This document shows positions 1 to 7,526 of a stretch of 20,540 bases of DNA, piece after piece. Source of the stretch: Oscillospiraceae bacterium (GTDB lineage: Bacteria > Bacillota_A > Clostridia > Oscillospirales > Oscillospiraceae); assembly GCA_015067895.1 (NCBI GenBank), contig SVLP01000042.1:1-20540 (forward strand). The letters run 5' to 3'. Position 1 is the stretch's first letter. Every line of letters starts with the position of its first letter. Made by a program: the position numbers and the translations under genes. The notes under the pieces were generated by a model. The model did no database searches. It was not told the origin of the DNA and saw only the letters and a program-made list of their open reading frames with translations.

Positions 1-2
1 AG

Positions 3-686
3 CGGAGTCTGCGGGATCTTGTGGAGAAGATCCCGGCGGAGCATCTGGCTCTGACCCAGGAGCTGATCGGCACCATCAAGAATCAGATCCCCCAGAAGCT
101 CAACGAAAGCCTGCTCATCACCCTGGCCGATCATATCAGCTTCGCCATTGAGCGGAAAAACGCCGGTGTGGAATTCTCAAACCCCCTCAAGGGCTCCATC
201 ATGGCCTACTATCCCACAGAATACCGCCTGGGACAGCAGTGTCTTCAGGTTGTCCGGGAACGGCTGGGCATCGCGCTGCATGAGGACGAAGCGGCCTTCA
301 TCTCCCTGCACATCGTCAACGCAGAGCTGAACACCTCCATGACGGAGATGTACGACATCACCCGGCTCATCGAGGATGTGACCAGGCTGGTAGAATACTT
401 CTACGGAAAGCAATTTGACCGGGAATCCCTGGATTTCAGCCGGTTCGTGGTTCATCTGCGCTGGTTTGCCCAGCGGCTCTTTCAGGAGAAGATGCTCCCG
501 GATCTGGAGGATGAGCATGACATCCTGTTCCGCCAGCTCATTATGAGAAACTGCGCGGATCACTACAAATGCGCCCAGTGCATCGGTCAGTATGTCCGCA
601 ATACCTGGAAAAAGGATCTCTCCGGCGAGGAGCTGACTTACCTGACCATCCACCTCAAGCGCATCAATCTCCAGGGCGACAGCTGA
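3..686 (+). CDS. BglG/LicT/GlcT-family transcription antiterminator, 5'-truncated by window edge
   Basis: This is the C-terminal part of a PRD-containing RNA-binding antiterminator. Family members bind a RAT hairpin in a nascent PTS mRNA and stop the overlapping terminator from forming. They are controlled by phosphorylation of PRD histidines by HPr and the PTS permease. The frame is open to the window edge, so the GTG at 21 is internal and the RNA-binding CAT domain (about 60 residues) lies outside. Two PRDs are visible. Counting from the GTG, the conserved histidines are H38 (ADHISF) and H97 (SLHIVN) in PRD1, and H145 (VVHLRW) and H211 (TIHLKR) in PRD2, so all four sites are kept. A RAT-like site and terminator follow at once, and a glucose-type PTS gene lies further downstream. 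This suggests a GlcT-like role, but the sugar is inferred only from that neighbour. Confidence 0.92.
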   Translation, partial: RSLRDLVEKIPAEHLALTQELIGTIKNQIPQKLNESLLITLADHISFAIERKNAGVEFSNPLKGSIMAYYPTEYRLGQQCLQVVRERLGIALHEDEAAFISLHIVNAELNTSMTEMYDITRLIEDVTRLVEYFYGKQFDRESLDFSRFVVHLRWFAQRLFQEKMLPDLEDEHDILFRQLIMRNCADHYKCAQCIGQYVRNTWKKDLSGEELTYLTIHLKRINLQGDS

Positions 687-712
687 ATATCTCTCCCCCA
701 GCACGGGGCGAT

Positions 713-747
713 GGGATCGTAACCGCATTGAGTTGTGGGCGAGACCC
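713..747 (+). promoter_or_regulatory. RAT (ribonucleic antiterminator) hairpin
   Basis: The stretch folds with outer GGG/CCC pairs (713-715 with 745-747), an inner CCGC/GTGG stem and asymmetric internal loops, as in RAT sites of the bgl/sac type. By eye, ATCGTAACCGC resembles the ATTGTTACTGC side of a classical RAT, and GGGCGAGACCC resembles AGGCAAAACCT. Its last bases (744-747) are also the first bases of the terminator stem, so the two structures exclude each other. That is the expected geometry for antitermination. The similarity was judged from memory of known RATs, not from an alignment. Confidence 0.72.
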
Positions 748-795
748 ATACCAGAGCCGTAAGATGCATATTACGGTTCCGGTATGGGTTTTTAT
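744..795 (+). terminator. Intrinsic terminator overlapping the RAT
   Basis: ACCCATACC (744-752) pairs with GGTATGGGT (781-789), and the stem continues inward through GCCGTAA/TTACGGT with one A-C mismatch and a G-U pair. The loop is short and a T-rich tail (789-804) follows. It ends the antiterminator mRNA or, if the RAT is bound, allows read-through towards the PTS gene. Confidence 0.85.
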
Positions 796-860
796 ATATT
801 TTTAGTGTAAGTTAATCAATCTGGACTTGTCCGTGAAAATGACCGGGCGCAGCCCCAATC

Positions 861-1106
861 GCTTCCCCCGGGGGGAAGCTGTCAGAAAAACGGCTCTTCG
901 GAACCGTTTTTCTGACTGAAGAGGAATGCGGGCGATAATGTACGATGACCTGAAATGTATAGACTTATTCCGGCGTTTCGTTCCGCAACCAACCTTTCCG
1001 CAGGTCTGATATGTGGTACTGGAATTCAGGCTTCTGCCCGAATTCCTCTCCCGACCCGCTTTTCCGTGCTTCGCACGGGCGGGCCACCCTCCCCCCGGGG
1101 GAGGGG
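861..1106. repeat. Hairpin-rich intergenic repeat-like block
   Basis: No plausible gene lies between 687 and 1222. Beyond the RAT and terminator, this stretch holds four compact inverted repeats. They are GCTTCCCCC with its complement (861-879), a perfect 13-bp stem of GTCAGAAAAACGG (881-893 with 904-916), CCGTGC-TTC-GCACGG (1064-1078), and CCCTCCCCC with its complement (1087-1105). Such G/C palindromes between genes are typical of REP/MITE-like intergenic repeats. No direct repeat marking an insertion was found. The remaining bases up to 1205 are AT-rich, and I see no convincing promoter there. Confidence 0.5.
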
Positions 1107-1222
1107 ATTTGGTGCGTATCTGACCGCTATTTGTGCAATTTAATGTAGTTTTTCAAGCAAGTCCACATTTTTTGACTAACACCATATTTTTATGAAAAAC
1201 ATATATATTGGAGGTACATCAA

Positions 1223-3313
1223 ATGAAAGACAAGATTTTCGGCGTTCTCCAGCGTGTGGGCCGTTCCTTTATGCTGCCCATTGCCCTGCTGCCCGTGGCC
1301 GGATTGCTGCTGGGCGTCGGCAGCTCCTTTACCAACGCCACCATGCTGGAGACCTACGGCCTGACCGGCATCATCTATCCCGGCAGCCTGATCTACACCA
1401 TTCTCGACATCATGAACCAGTGCGGCAACACGGTCTTCGCCAACCTGCCCCTGCTGTTCGCCATGGGCGTGGCCATCGGCATGGCCAAAAAGGAGAAGGA
1501 GGTCGCTGCTCTGGCCGGCGCCATCGGCTACCTGGTCATGAACACCGCCATCAGCGCTATGATTACTGCCAGCGGCGGCGTGGAGGCCATGCCCGCAAAC
1601 TCCACCACCTCCTCCCTGGGCATCACCACCTTGCAGATGGGTGTCTTCGGCGGCATCATCGTGGGTCTGGGCGTGGCTGCGCTGCACAACCGCTTCTATA
1701 AGATCCAGCTGCCCACCGTTCTGAGCTTCTTCGGCGGCACCCGCTTTGTCCCCATCATCACCACCGCCGTTTATGTTGTGGTCGGCATCGCCATGTTCTA
1801 CATCTGGCCCCTGGTTCAGGAGGGCATCGCCCTGATCGGCAATCTGGTTCTGGGCTCCGGCTACATCGGTACCTGGATCTATGGCATCACCGAGCGCGCC
1901 CTGATCCCCTTCGGCCTGCACCATGTGTTCTATATGCCCTTCTGGCAGACCGCCATGGGCGGCACCGCCGTCATCGACGAGGTGGTAGTCCAGGGTGCCC
2001 AGAACATCTACTTCGCCGAGCTGGCCTCCAAGGCCACCGAGGTCTTCTCCGTCTCCGCCACCCGGTTCATGTCCGGCAAGTTCCCCTTTATGATCTTCGG
2101 CCTGGTGGGCGCTGCCCTGGCCATGTACCACACTGCCCGTCCTGAGAAGAAGAAGGTGGTGGGCGGCCTGCTGCTGTCCGCTGCCCTGACCTCCATGCTC
2201 ACCGGCATCACCGAGCCCCTGGAGTTCACCTTCCTTTTCGTCGCCCCCTTGATGTACGCCGTCCACTGTGTCCTGGCCGGTCTGAGCTATATGCTGATGC
2301 ACATTCTGAATGTCGGCGTGGGCATGACCTTCTCCGGCGGCCTCATCGACCTGACCCTGTTCGGCATTCTCCAGGGCAACGCCCGAACCAACTGGATCTG
2401 GATCCCCATTGTGGGCGTGGTCTACTTCATCCTCTATTACTTCATTTTCCGCTTCATGATTACCAAAATGGATCTGGCTACCCCCGGCCGCGAGTCCGAT
2501 GACCAGGAGCCCAAGCTCTATACCCGTTCCGACTACAACGAAAAGAATGCCGCCGGCGACGATGTGTCCGCTCTGATCCTGCTGGCTCTGGGCGGCAAGG
2601 GCAACATCTCCGATGTGGACTGCTGTGCCACCCGTCTGCGGGTCACCGTCGTGGACGAAAAGCAGGTCGATGACAAGAAGCTCAAGTCCTCCGGTGCCTC
2701 CGGCGTGGTTCACAAGGGCAACGGCATCCAGGTCATCTACGGCCCCCAGGTGGCCGTCATCAAGTCCAATCTGGTGGATTTCATGGAATCCGCCGAGGCG
2801 GACCGGCTGACCTCTGCCGCCGCTCCCGCTCCCAAGTCCCAGGCTGCTCCCAAGGCCATGACCGCCTCCGTCCTGGGTTCCCACCTGACCGGCACCGTCG
2901 TCGCCCTGTCCGATGTGGCTGACGAGGCTTTCGCCTCCGGTGCCCTGGGTCTGGGCATCGCCGTGGAGCCCGCCGAGGGCAGACTCTGCGCCCCCGCCGA
3001 CGGCACCATCGACATGGTCTTCGACACCCGCCACGCCGTGGGCATGACCACCGCAGAGGGTGCGGAGCTGCTGATGCACATCGGCATCGACACCGTCAAG
3101 CTGGGCGGAACGCACTTCACCGCCCATGTCCAGCCCGGTCAGTCTGTCCGCAAGGGAGAGCTGCTGGTCAGCTTTGACATGGATGCCATCCGAGCCGAGG
3201 GCTTCCCCCTGACCACCCCCATGATCGTCTGCAACTCCGATGATTACACCGCCGTGGAGCCCCTGGCAGGCGGCAGCATCCGGGCAGGAGCCGAACTTCT
3301 GACCCTCCGTTGA
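1223..3313 (+). CDS. ptsG: PTS glucose-type transporter subunit EIICBA
   Basis: This membrane permease imports and phosphorylates glucose (or a close analogue) using phosphate from HPr. The start at 1223 is set by GGAGG at 1210-1214, eight bases upstream; in-frame codons further upstream lack an RBS. The 696 residues match the full three-domain length. EIIC (about 1-420) carries IPFGLHHVFYMPFW and GITEPLEFTFLF. EIIB (about 445-525) has the phosphocysteine C468 in DCCATRLR. EIIA (about 555-696) has H604 (TRHAVG) and phosphohistidine H619 (LMHIGIDTV), 15 residues apart as in E. coli IIAGlc H75/H90. The EIIC resembles Bacillus PtsG closely through the GITEP and GMTFSGGLID regions. Maltose or GlcNAc specificity is less likely but not excluded. 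Regulation by the upstream antiterminator is inferred. Confidence 0.93.
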   Translation: MKDKIFGVLQRVGRSFMLPIALLPVAGLLLGVGSSFTNATMLETYGLTGIIYPGSLIYTILDIMNQCGNTVFANLPLLFAMGVAIGMAKKEKEVAALAGAIGYLVMNTAISAMITASGGVEAMPANSTTSSLGITTLQMGVFGGIIVGLGVAALHNRFYKIQLPTVLSFFGGTRFVPIITTAVYVVVGIAMFYIWPLVQEGIALIGNLVLGSGYIGTWIYGITERALIPFGLHHVFYMPFWQTAMGGTAVIDEVVVQGAQNIYFAELASKATEVFSVSATRFMSGKFPFMIFGLVGAALAMYHTARPEKKKVVGGLLLSAALTSMLTGITEPLEFTFLFVAPLMYAVHCVLAGLSYMLMHILNVGVGMTFSGGLIDLTLFGILQGNARTNWIWIPIVGVVYFILYYFIFRFMITKMDLATPGRESDDQEPKLYTRSDYNEKNAAGDDVSALILLALGGKGNISDVDCCATRLRVTVVDEKQVDDKKLKSSGASGVVHKGNGIQVIYGPQVAVIKSNLVDFMESAEADRLTSAAAPAPKSQAAPKAMTASVLGSHLTGTVVALSDVADEAFASGALGLGIAVEPAEGRLCAPADGTIDMVFDTRHAVGMTTAEGAELLMHIGIDTVKLGGTHFTAHVQPGQSVRKGELLVSFDMDAIRAEGFPLTTPMIVCNSDDYTAVEPLAGGSIRAGAELLTLR

Positions 3314-3353
3314 TCCCCGATTCTTCCTCATTCTCTCCCTTTTCCTCTTAGAA

Positions 3354-3395
3354 TGACCCCGCTGCGAGTCCTCGCAGCGGGGTCAAACGTTTTTG
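3354..3395 (+). terminator. Intrinsic terminator after ptsG
   Basis: TGACCCCGCTGCGAG is followed almost directly by its reverse complement (3354-3385), giving a perfect GC-rich stem. After AAACG comes a run of five T. It separates the PTS gene from the citrate operon. Confidence 0.9.
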
Positions 3396-3437
3396 TGGCG
3401 CGGTCTTGTCAACGAAAAAAACCATGTCAGACTAAAC

Positions 3438-3468
3438 AATGTTTTCGTGCGGCGGGCAAATGTTTTCG
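3438..3468 (+). promoter_or_regulatory. Direct repeats AATGTTTTCG upstream of the citrate operon promoter
   Basis: The 10-mer AATGTTTTCG occurs at 3438-3447 and again at 3459-3468, exactly 21 bases apart (two helical turns) and just upstream of the -35 box. A 9-base inverted copy (CGAAAACAT) lies at 3528-3536, downstream of the -10. The phasing suggests binding of a dimeric regulator on one DNA face. The regulator is unknown. Confidence 0.45.
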
Positions 3469-3482
3469 GTAAGTCTGCCGCA

Positions 3483-3511
3483 TTGACATTTGTCCTCCGT
3501 GCAAGTATCAT
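3483..3511 (+). promoter_or_regulatory. Sigma-A promoter of the Re-citrate synthase operon
   Basis: TTGACA (3483-3488), a 17-base spacer and TATCAT (3506-3511) form a near-consensus vegetative promoter. Transcription would begin near 3518 and give a leader of about 40 bases before the start codon at 3559. Confidence 0.8.
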
Positions 3512-3520
3512 TGTATACAT
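3511..3520 (+). promoter_or_regulatory. Candidate GntR-family operator at the transcription start
   Basis: TTGTATACAT contains the palindrome TGTATACA and fits the GT-N-TA-N-AC style of GntR/FadR-type operators. It starts at the last base of the -10 box and covers the expected transcription start, so a bound repressor would block the promoter. The second gene of the operon encodes a FadR/FCD-type regulator, the obvious candidate ligand. This is inference from position and motif shape. Confidence 0.5.
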
Positions 3521-3558
3521 TCGTACACGAAAACATCATTGGAAAGGAGACCTACACC

Positions 3559-4935
3559 ATGCTCGAAATTTCCTCCAAGACCAATCTGTTGGAAAAGAAA
3601 TCCTACAAATATTCTCTCCAGGATGTGGCGGAGCCCAACCTCCAGCGCGACATCTACTCCTACGGCACCATCCCCAAGGTGGCCTTCAACCACCGGCGCG
3701 TGCCCATGGCCATGCCCGAGGAGATCTGGATCACCGATACCTCCCTGCGGGACGGTCAGCAGTCCGTGGAGCCCTACTCCGTGGATCAGATCGTCAACAT
3801 CTACAAGCTGCTGAGTAAGCTGGGCGGCCCCTACGGCATCATCCGCCAGACCGAGTTCTTCATCTACTCCAAGAAGGATCGCCAGGCCATCGAGAAGTGC
3901 ATGGAGCTGGATCTGAAGTTCCCGGAGATCACCTCCTGGATCCGGGCCAGCAAGCAGGACTTCCAGCTGGTCAAGGACTTAGGCATCAAGGAGACCGGCG
4001 TTCTGGTCTCCTGCTCCGACTACCACATCTTCAAGAAGATGAACATGACCCGCCAGCAGTGCCTGGATCACTACCTGGGTGTCATCAAGGACGCCTTCGA
4101 TGCCGGTGTCATCCCCCGCTGCCACTTAGAGGACATCACCCGGGCCGATTTCTACGGCTTCGTGGTGCCCTTCGTCAACGAGCTCCAGGAGCTGAGCCGG
4201 GAGGCGGGCATCCCCGTCAAGATCCGCGCCTGCGACACCATGGGCTACGGCGTTCCCTACACCGAGGCCGCCATGCCCCGCTCCGTTGCCGGTATCATCT
4301 ACGGCCTGCAGCACTACGCCGACGTGCCCAGCGAGTGTCTGGAGTGGCACGGCCACAATGACTTCTACAAGGCCGTGGCCAACGCCTCCACCGCCTGGCT
4401 CTACGGCGCCTGCGCCGTCAACTGCTCCCTCCTCGGCATCGGTGAGCGCACCGGCAACGTGCCCCTGGAGGCCATGGTCTTCGAGTACGCCTCCCTGCGG
4501 GGCTCCCTGGACGGCATGGACACCACCGTCATCACCGAGATCGCCGATTTCTTCAAGCACGACATCGGCTACGATATCCCGCCCATGACCCCCTTCGTGG
4601 GCTCCGCCTTCAACACCACCCGGGCCGGTATCCACGCCGACGGTCTGATGAAGGACGAGGAGATCTACACCATTTTCGACACCAAGAAGATCCTGGGCAA
4701 GCCCGCCGCCGTCCAGATCAGCAAGACCTCCGGCCTTGCCGGCATTGCCTACTGGATCAACCAGACCTATGGTCTGACCGGTGACGATATGGTCTCCAAG
4801 CGGGACGATCTGGTCGTCGCCATGAAGGAGAAGATCGATGCCGAATACGAGGACGGCCGCCAGACCGTCATGACCGACCGTGAGCTGGACGAGATGATCC
4901 AGGAATTGGCACCCGGTCGTTACCATCACGTGTAA
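3559..4935 (+). CDS. Re-type (R)-citrate synthase, DRE-TIM metallolyase family
   Basis: The protein should condense oxaloacetate and acetyl-CoA to citrate with Re stereospecificity, using a divalent metal, as in Clostridium kluyveri and other anaerobes that lack the usual Si enzyme. It belongs to the homocitrate/isopropylmalate synthase fold. The 458-residue form starts at 3559, with AAGGAG at 3543-3548. Seen in the sequence: the family signature DTSLRDGQQ at 60-68, the metal-binding HGHND at 264-268, and GIGERTGN further on. Sequence alone does not cleanly separate Re-citrate synthase from homocitrate or isopropylmalate synthases. The linked aconitase and isocitrate dehydrogenase genes point strongly to citrate, though a homocitrate/2-oxoadipate route would use related enzymes. 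It is the first gene of a four-gene operon, and its stop codon overlaps the RBS of the next gene. Confidence 0.85.
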   Translation: MLEISSKTNLLEKKSYKYSLQDVAEPNLQRDIYSYGTIPKVAFNHRRVPMAMPEEIWITDTSLRDGQQSVEPYSVDQIVNIYKLLSKLGGPYGIIRQTEFFIYSKKDRQAIEKCMELDLKFPEITSWIRASKQDFQLVKDLGIKETGVLVSCSDYHIFKKMNMTRQQCLDHYLGVIKDAFDAGVIPRCHLEDITRADFYGFVVPFVNELQELSREAGIPVKIRACDTMGYGVPYTEAAMPRSVAGIIYGLQHYADVPSECLEWHGHNDFYKAVANASTAWLYGACAVNCSLLGIGERTGNVPLEAMVFEYASLRGSLDGMDTTVITEIADFFKHDIGYDIPPMTPFVGSAFNTTRAGIHADGLMKDEEIYTIFDTKKILGKPAAVQISKTSGLAGIAYWINQTYGLTGDDMVSKRDDLVVAMKEKIDAEYEDGRQTVMTDRELDEMIQELAPGRYHHV

Positions 4936-4947
4936 GGAGATGCAGCC

Positions 4948-5592
4948 ATGAGAACCTACAAGACCACTTCCCTGGCAGACCAGGTATTTGAGAAGCTGGA
5001 AAATGACATCATCCAGGGCGTTTACGCCAGAGGCGAGCTGCTGACCGAGCTGAAGCTGGTGGAGCAGCTGGGCGTCAGCCGCACCCCCATCCGGGAGGCT
5101 CTGCGCCGTCTGGAGCAGGAGCGGCTCATCGAAGACACCGGCAAGGGCAGCCGCGTCCTGGGCATCACAATGGAGGATCTGGAGGACATCATGAACATCC
5201 GCCAGCGGATCGAGGGTCTGGCCGCCTACTACGCCACCGTCAACCTGACCGAGGACGGTCTGAAGGAGCTGACCCACATCGTTGACCTCCAGGAGTTCTA
5301 CTTCTCCAAGCAGGACAAGGAGCACCTGCGGCAGGTGGACGACGCCTTCCACGACATGATCTGCGAGCTGAGCAAGCGCAGTGTCATCTCCGACACCCTG
5401 ATCCCCCTGATGCGCAAGACCCGCCGCTACCGCCGGGTAGCCATCGACAACTGGGAGCGCACCACCAACACCATGAACGAGCACAAGGCCATCTTCCAGG
5501 CCATCGCCAGCGGCGACGCCAAGCTGGCCGAGGAGCTGACCACCAAGCACATCATCCATGCCAAGGAGCATATGATCGGAGGACAAGAGTAA
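4948..5592 (+). CDS. GntR-family transcriptional regulator, FadR/FCD subfamily
   Basis: This DNA-binding repressor or activator has an N-terminal winged helix (about 8-72; SRTPIREALRRLEQERLI is the recognition region) and an all-helical FCD effector domain (about 78-210). The FCD metal-site pattern is complete: D131, H135, H179 and H201. FCD domains often bind metal plus a carboxylic acid, so citrate, isocitrate or 2-oxoglutarate are natural effector candidates (inference). AAGGAG at 4934-4939 overlaps the upstream stop codon, and the start follows eight bases later. It sits inside the operon between citrate synthase and aconitase, and a GntR-like palindrome lies at the operon promoter. Autoregulation is therefore likely. 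Confidence 0.9.
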   Translation: MRTYKTTSLADQVFEKLENDIIQGVYARGELLTELKLVEQLGVSRTPIREALRRLEQERLIEDTGKGSRVLGITMEDLEDIMNIRQRIEGLAAYYATVNLTEDGLKELTHIVDLQEFYFSKQDKEHLRQVDDAFHDMICELSKRSVISDTLIPLMRKTRRYRRVAIDNWERTTNTMNEHKAIFQAIASGDAKLAEELTTKHIIHAKEHMIGGQE

Positions 5593-5593
5593 T

Positions 5594-7525
5594 ATGGGAA
5601 TGACAATCGCACAGAAAATCATCGCCGCCCATCTGGTGGCCGGTGAGATGAAGGTCGGCTCCGAGGTGGCTCTGAAGATCGACCAGACCCTGACCCAGGA
5701 CGCCACCGGCACCATGGCCTATCTGGAGTTCGAGACCATGGGCATCCCCCGGGTCAAGACCGAGCTGTCCATCGCCTATGTTGACCACAACACCCTCCAG
5801 TGCGGCTTCGAAAACGGCGACGACCACCGTTACCTGCAGACCGTCACCGCCAAGCACGGCGTCTACTTCTCCCGCCCCGGCAACGGCATCTGCCATCAGG
5901 TGCATCTGGAGCGGTTCGGCAAGCCCGGCAAGACCCTGATCGGCTCCGACTCCCACACCCCCACCGGCGGCGGCATCGGCATGCTGGCCTTCGGCGCAGG
6001 CGGTCTGGACGTGGCCGTGGCCATGGGCGGCGGTGCCTACTACATCACCATGCCCAAGATGTTCAAGGTCAACCTGACCGGCAAGCTCAGTCCCTACGTC
6101 ACCGCCAAGGATGTCTCCCTGGAGCTGCTGCGGATCCTGTCCGTCAAGGGCGGCGTGGGCGCCATCGTCGAATGGGGTGGTGAGGGCATCAAGACCCTCT
6201 CTGTTCCCGAGCGCGGCACCATCACCAACATGGGCACCGAGCTGGGCGCCACCACCTCCATCTTCCCCTCTGACGAGATCACCGAGGCCTTCCTGATCGC
6301 CCAGGGCCGGGGCGAGGACTACGTTCCCCTGGCTTCCGATCCCGACGCCGAGTACGACCGGATCATCGACATCGACCTGTCCGCCCTGAAGCCCATGATC
6401 GCCTGCCCCCACTCCCCCGACAACGTGGTGGAGGTCGCTTCCCTCAAGGATGTGAAGGTGGATCAGGTCTGCATCGGCTCCTGCACCAACTCCTCCCTGA
6501 TGGATCTATTAAAGGTCGCCGCCATGCTCAAGGGCAAGACCATCCATCCCTCTGTCTCCCTGTCCGTGTCCCCCGGCTCCCGCCAGGTGCTGACCATGCT
6601 GGCAAACTGCGGCGCGCTGAGCGACATCCTGGCCTCCGGTGCCCGTGTCCTGGAGTGCGCCTGCGGCCCCTGCATCGGCATGGGCTTCAGCCCCAACTCC
6701 GGCGGCGTTTCCCTGCGCACCTTCAACCGCAACTTCCTGGGCCGCTCCGGTACCAAGGACGGCCAGGTCTATCTGGTCTCCCCCGAGACCGCCGTGGCCT
6801 CCGCCCTGACCGGCTATATCACCGATCCCACCACCACCGCTGAGCCCCTGGAGATCGCCATGCCCGAGAAGTTCCTCATCAACGACTCCGCCGTGCTGGC
6901 TCCCCTGCCCGAAAATGAGGCCGCCAACGCAGAAGTCCTCCGGGGCCCCAACATCAAGGAGTTCCCCAAGTCCAAGCCCTTCGCCGACACCCTGTCCGCC
7001 CGGCTGGTGCTGAAGGTGGGCGACAACATCACCACCGACCACATCATGCCCGCAGGCGCCAAGATCCTGCCCTACCGCTCCAACATCCCCTACCTGAGCC
7101 AGTTCTGCTTCGAGGTCTGCGACCCCAGCTTTGCGGAGCGGGCCAAGGCGGCCGGAAACGGCATCATCGTCGGCGGCAGCAACTACGGCCAGGGCTCCTC
7201 CCGTGAGCATGCGGCTCTGGTGCCCATGTATCTGGGCGTCCGCTGCGTCATCGCCAAGAGCTTTGCGAGAATTCATGCCGCAAACCTCATCAACGCCGGC
7301 ATCCTGCCCCTGACCTTCGCCGATCCCGGTGACTACGACGCCATCAATCAGGACACCCAGCTCTACATCGACAACATCGAAGCGGGCATGAAGCAGGGCC
7401 AGCTGACCGTCACCGACCAGATCGCGGGCTTCCGCTTCAACGTCAATTGCGATATGACCGACCGCCAGAGGGCCATCGTCATGGCCGGTGGTCTGCTGAA
7501 CTACACCAAGGAGGGCGGCAAGTAA
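5594..7525 (+). CDS. Aconitate hydratase
   Basis: Aconitase interconverts citrate and isocitrate through cis-aconitate with a [4Fe-4S] cluster. The 643-residue length fits the short, mitochondrial-like single-chain form with a C-terminal swivel domain. Cluster ligands are C297 (GSCTNSS), C357 and C360 (ACGPCIG). Substrate motifs include GSDSHTPTGGGIGM and, in the swivel domain, GGSNYGQGSSREHAAL. The start at 5594 has GGAGGA ten bases upstream; an ATG two codons later is spaced too far from it. Only one base separates it from the regulator's stop codon, implying translational coupling. A homoaconitase activity cannot be excluded by eye, but the operon context favours aconitase. Confidence 0.93.
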   Translation: MGMTIAQKIIAAHLVAGEMKVGSEVALKIDQTLTQDATGTMAYLEFETMGIPRVKTELSIAYVDHNTLQCGFENGDDHRYLQTVTAKHGVYFSRPGNGICHQVHLERFGKPGKTLIGSDSHTPTGGGIGMLAFGAGGLDVAVAMGGGAYYITMPKMFKVNLTGKLSPYVTAKDVSLELLRILSVKGGVGAIVEWGGEGIKTLSVPERGTITNMGTELGATTSIFPSDEITEAFLIAQGRGEDYVPLASDPDAEYDRIIDIDLSALKPMIACPHSPDNVVEVASLKDVKVDQVCIGSCTNSSLMDLLKVAAMLKGKTIHPSVSLSVSPGSRQVLTMLANCGALSDILASGARVLECACGPCIGMGFSPNSGGVSLRTFNRNFLGRSGTKDGQVYLVSPETAVASALTGYITDPTTTAEPLEIAMPEKFLINDSAVLAPLPENEAANAEVLRGPNIKEFPKSKPFADTLSARLVLKVGDNITTDHIMPAGAKILPYRSNIPYLSQFCFEVCDPSFAERAKAAGNGIIVGGSNYGQGSSREHAALVPMYLGVRCVIAKSFARIHAANLINAGILPLTFADPGDYDAINQDTQLYIDNIEAGMKQGQLTVTDQIAGFRFNVNCDMTDRQRAIVMAGGLLNYTKEGGK

Positions 7526-7526
7526 T

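Noticed and set aside
1172..1206. TTGACT followed by AT-rich DNA as a possible ptsG promoter
   Set aside because: No acceptable -10 box lies 16-18 bases downstream; the nearest TA-rich hexamers are 7 or about 25 bases away.
1190..3331. A 2.1-kb open frame on the minus strand opposite ptsG
   Set aside because: Composition is Gly/His/Gln/Asp-rich without motifs, and the plus strand encodes a clear EIICBA with its own RBS and terminator.
3490..3558. A longer N-terminus for the Re-citrate synthase starting at 3490
   Set aside because: That codon lies within the promoter spacer between TTGACA and TATCAT and has no RBS; the start at 3559 has AAGGAG at proper spacing.
4126..5715. A 1.6-kb minus-strand open frame crossing three operon genes
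   Set aside because: It runs across the ends of unrelated genes, has no RBS of note and has the low-complexity composition typical of antisense shadows.
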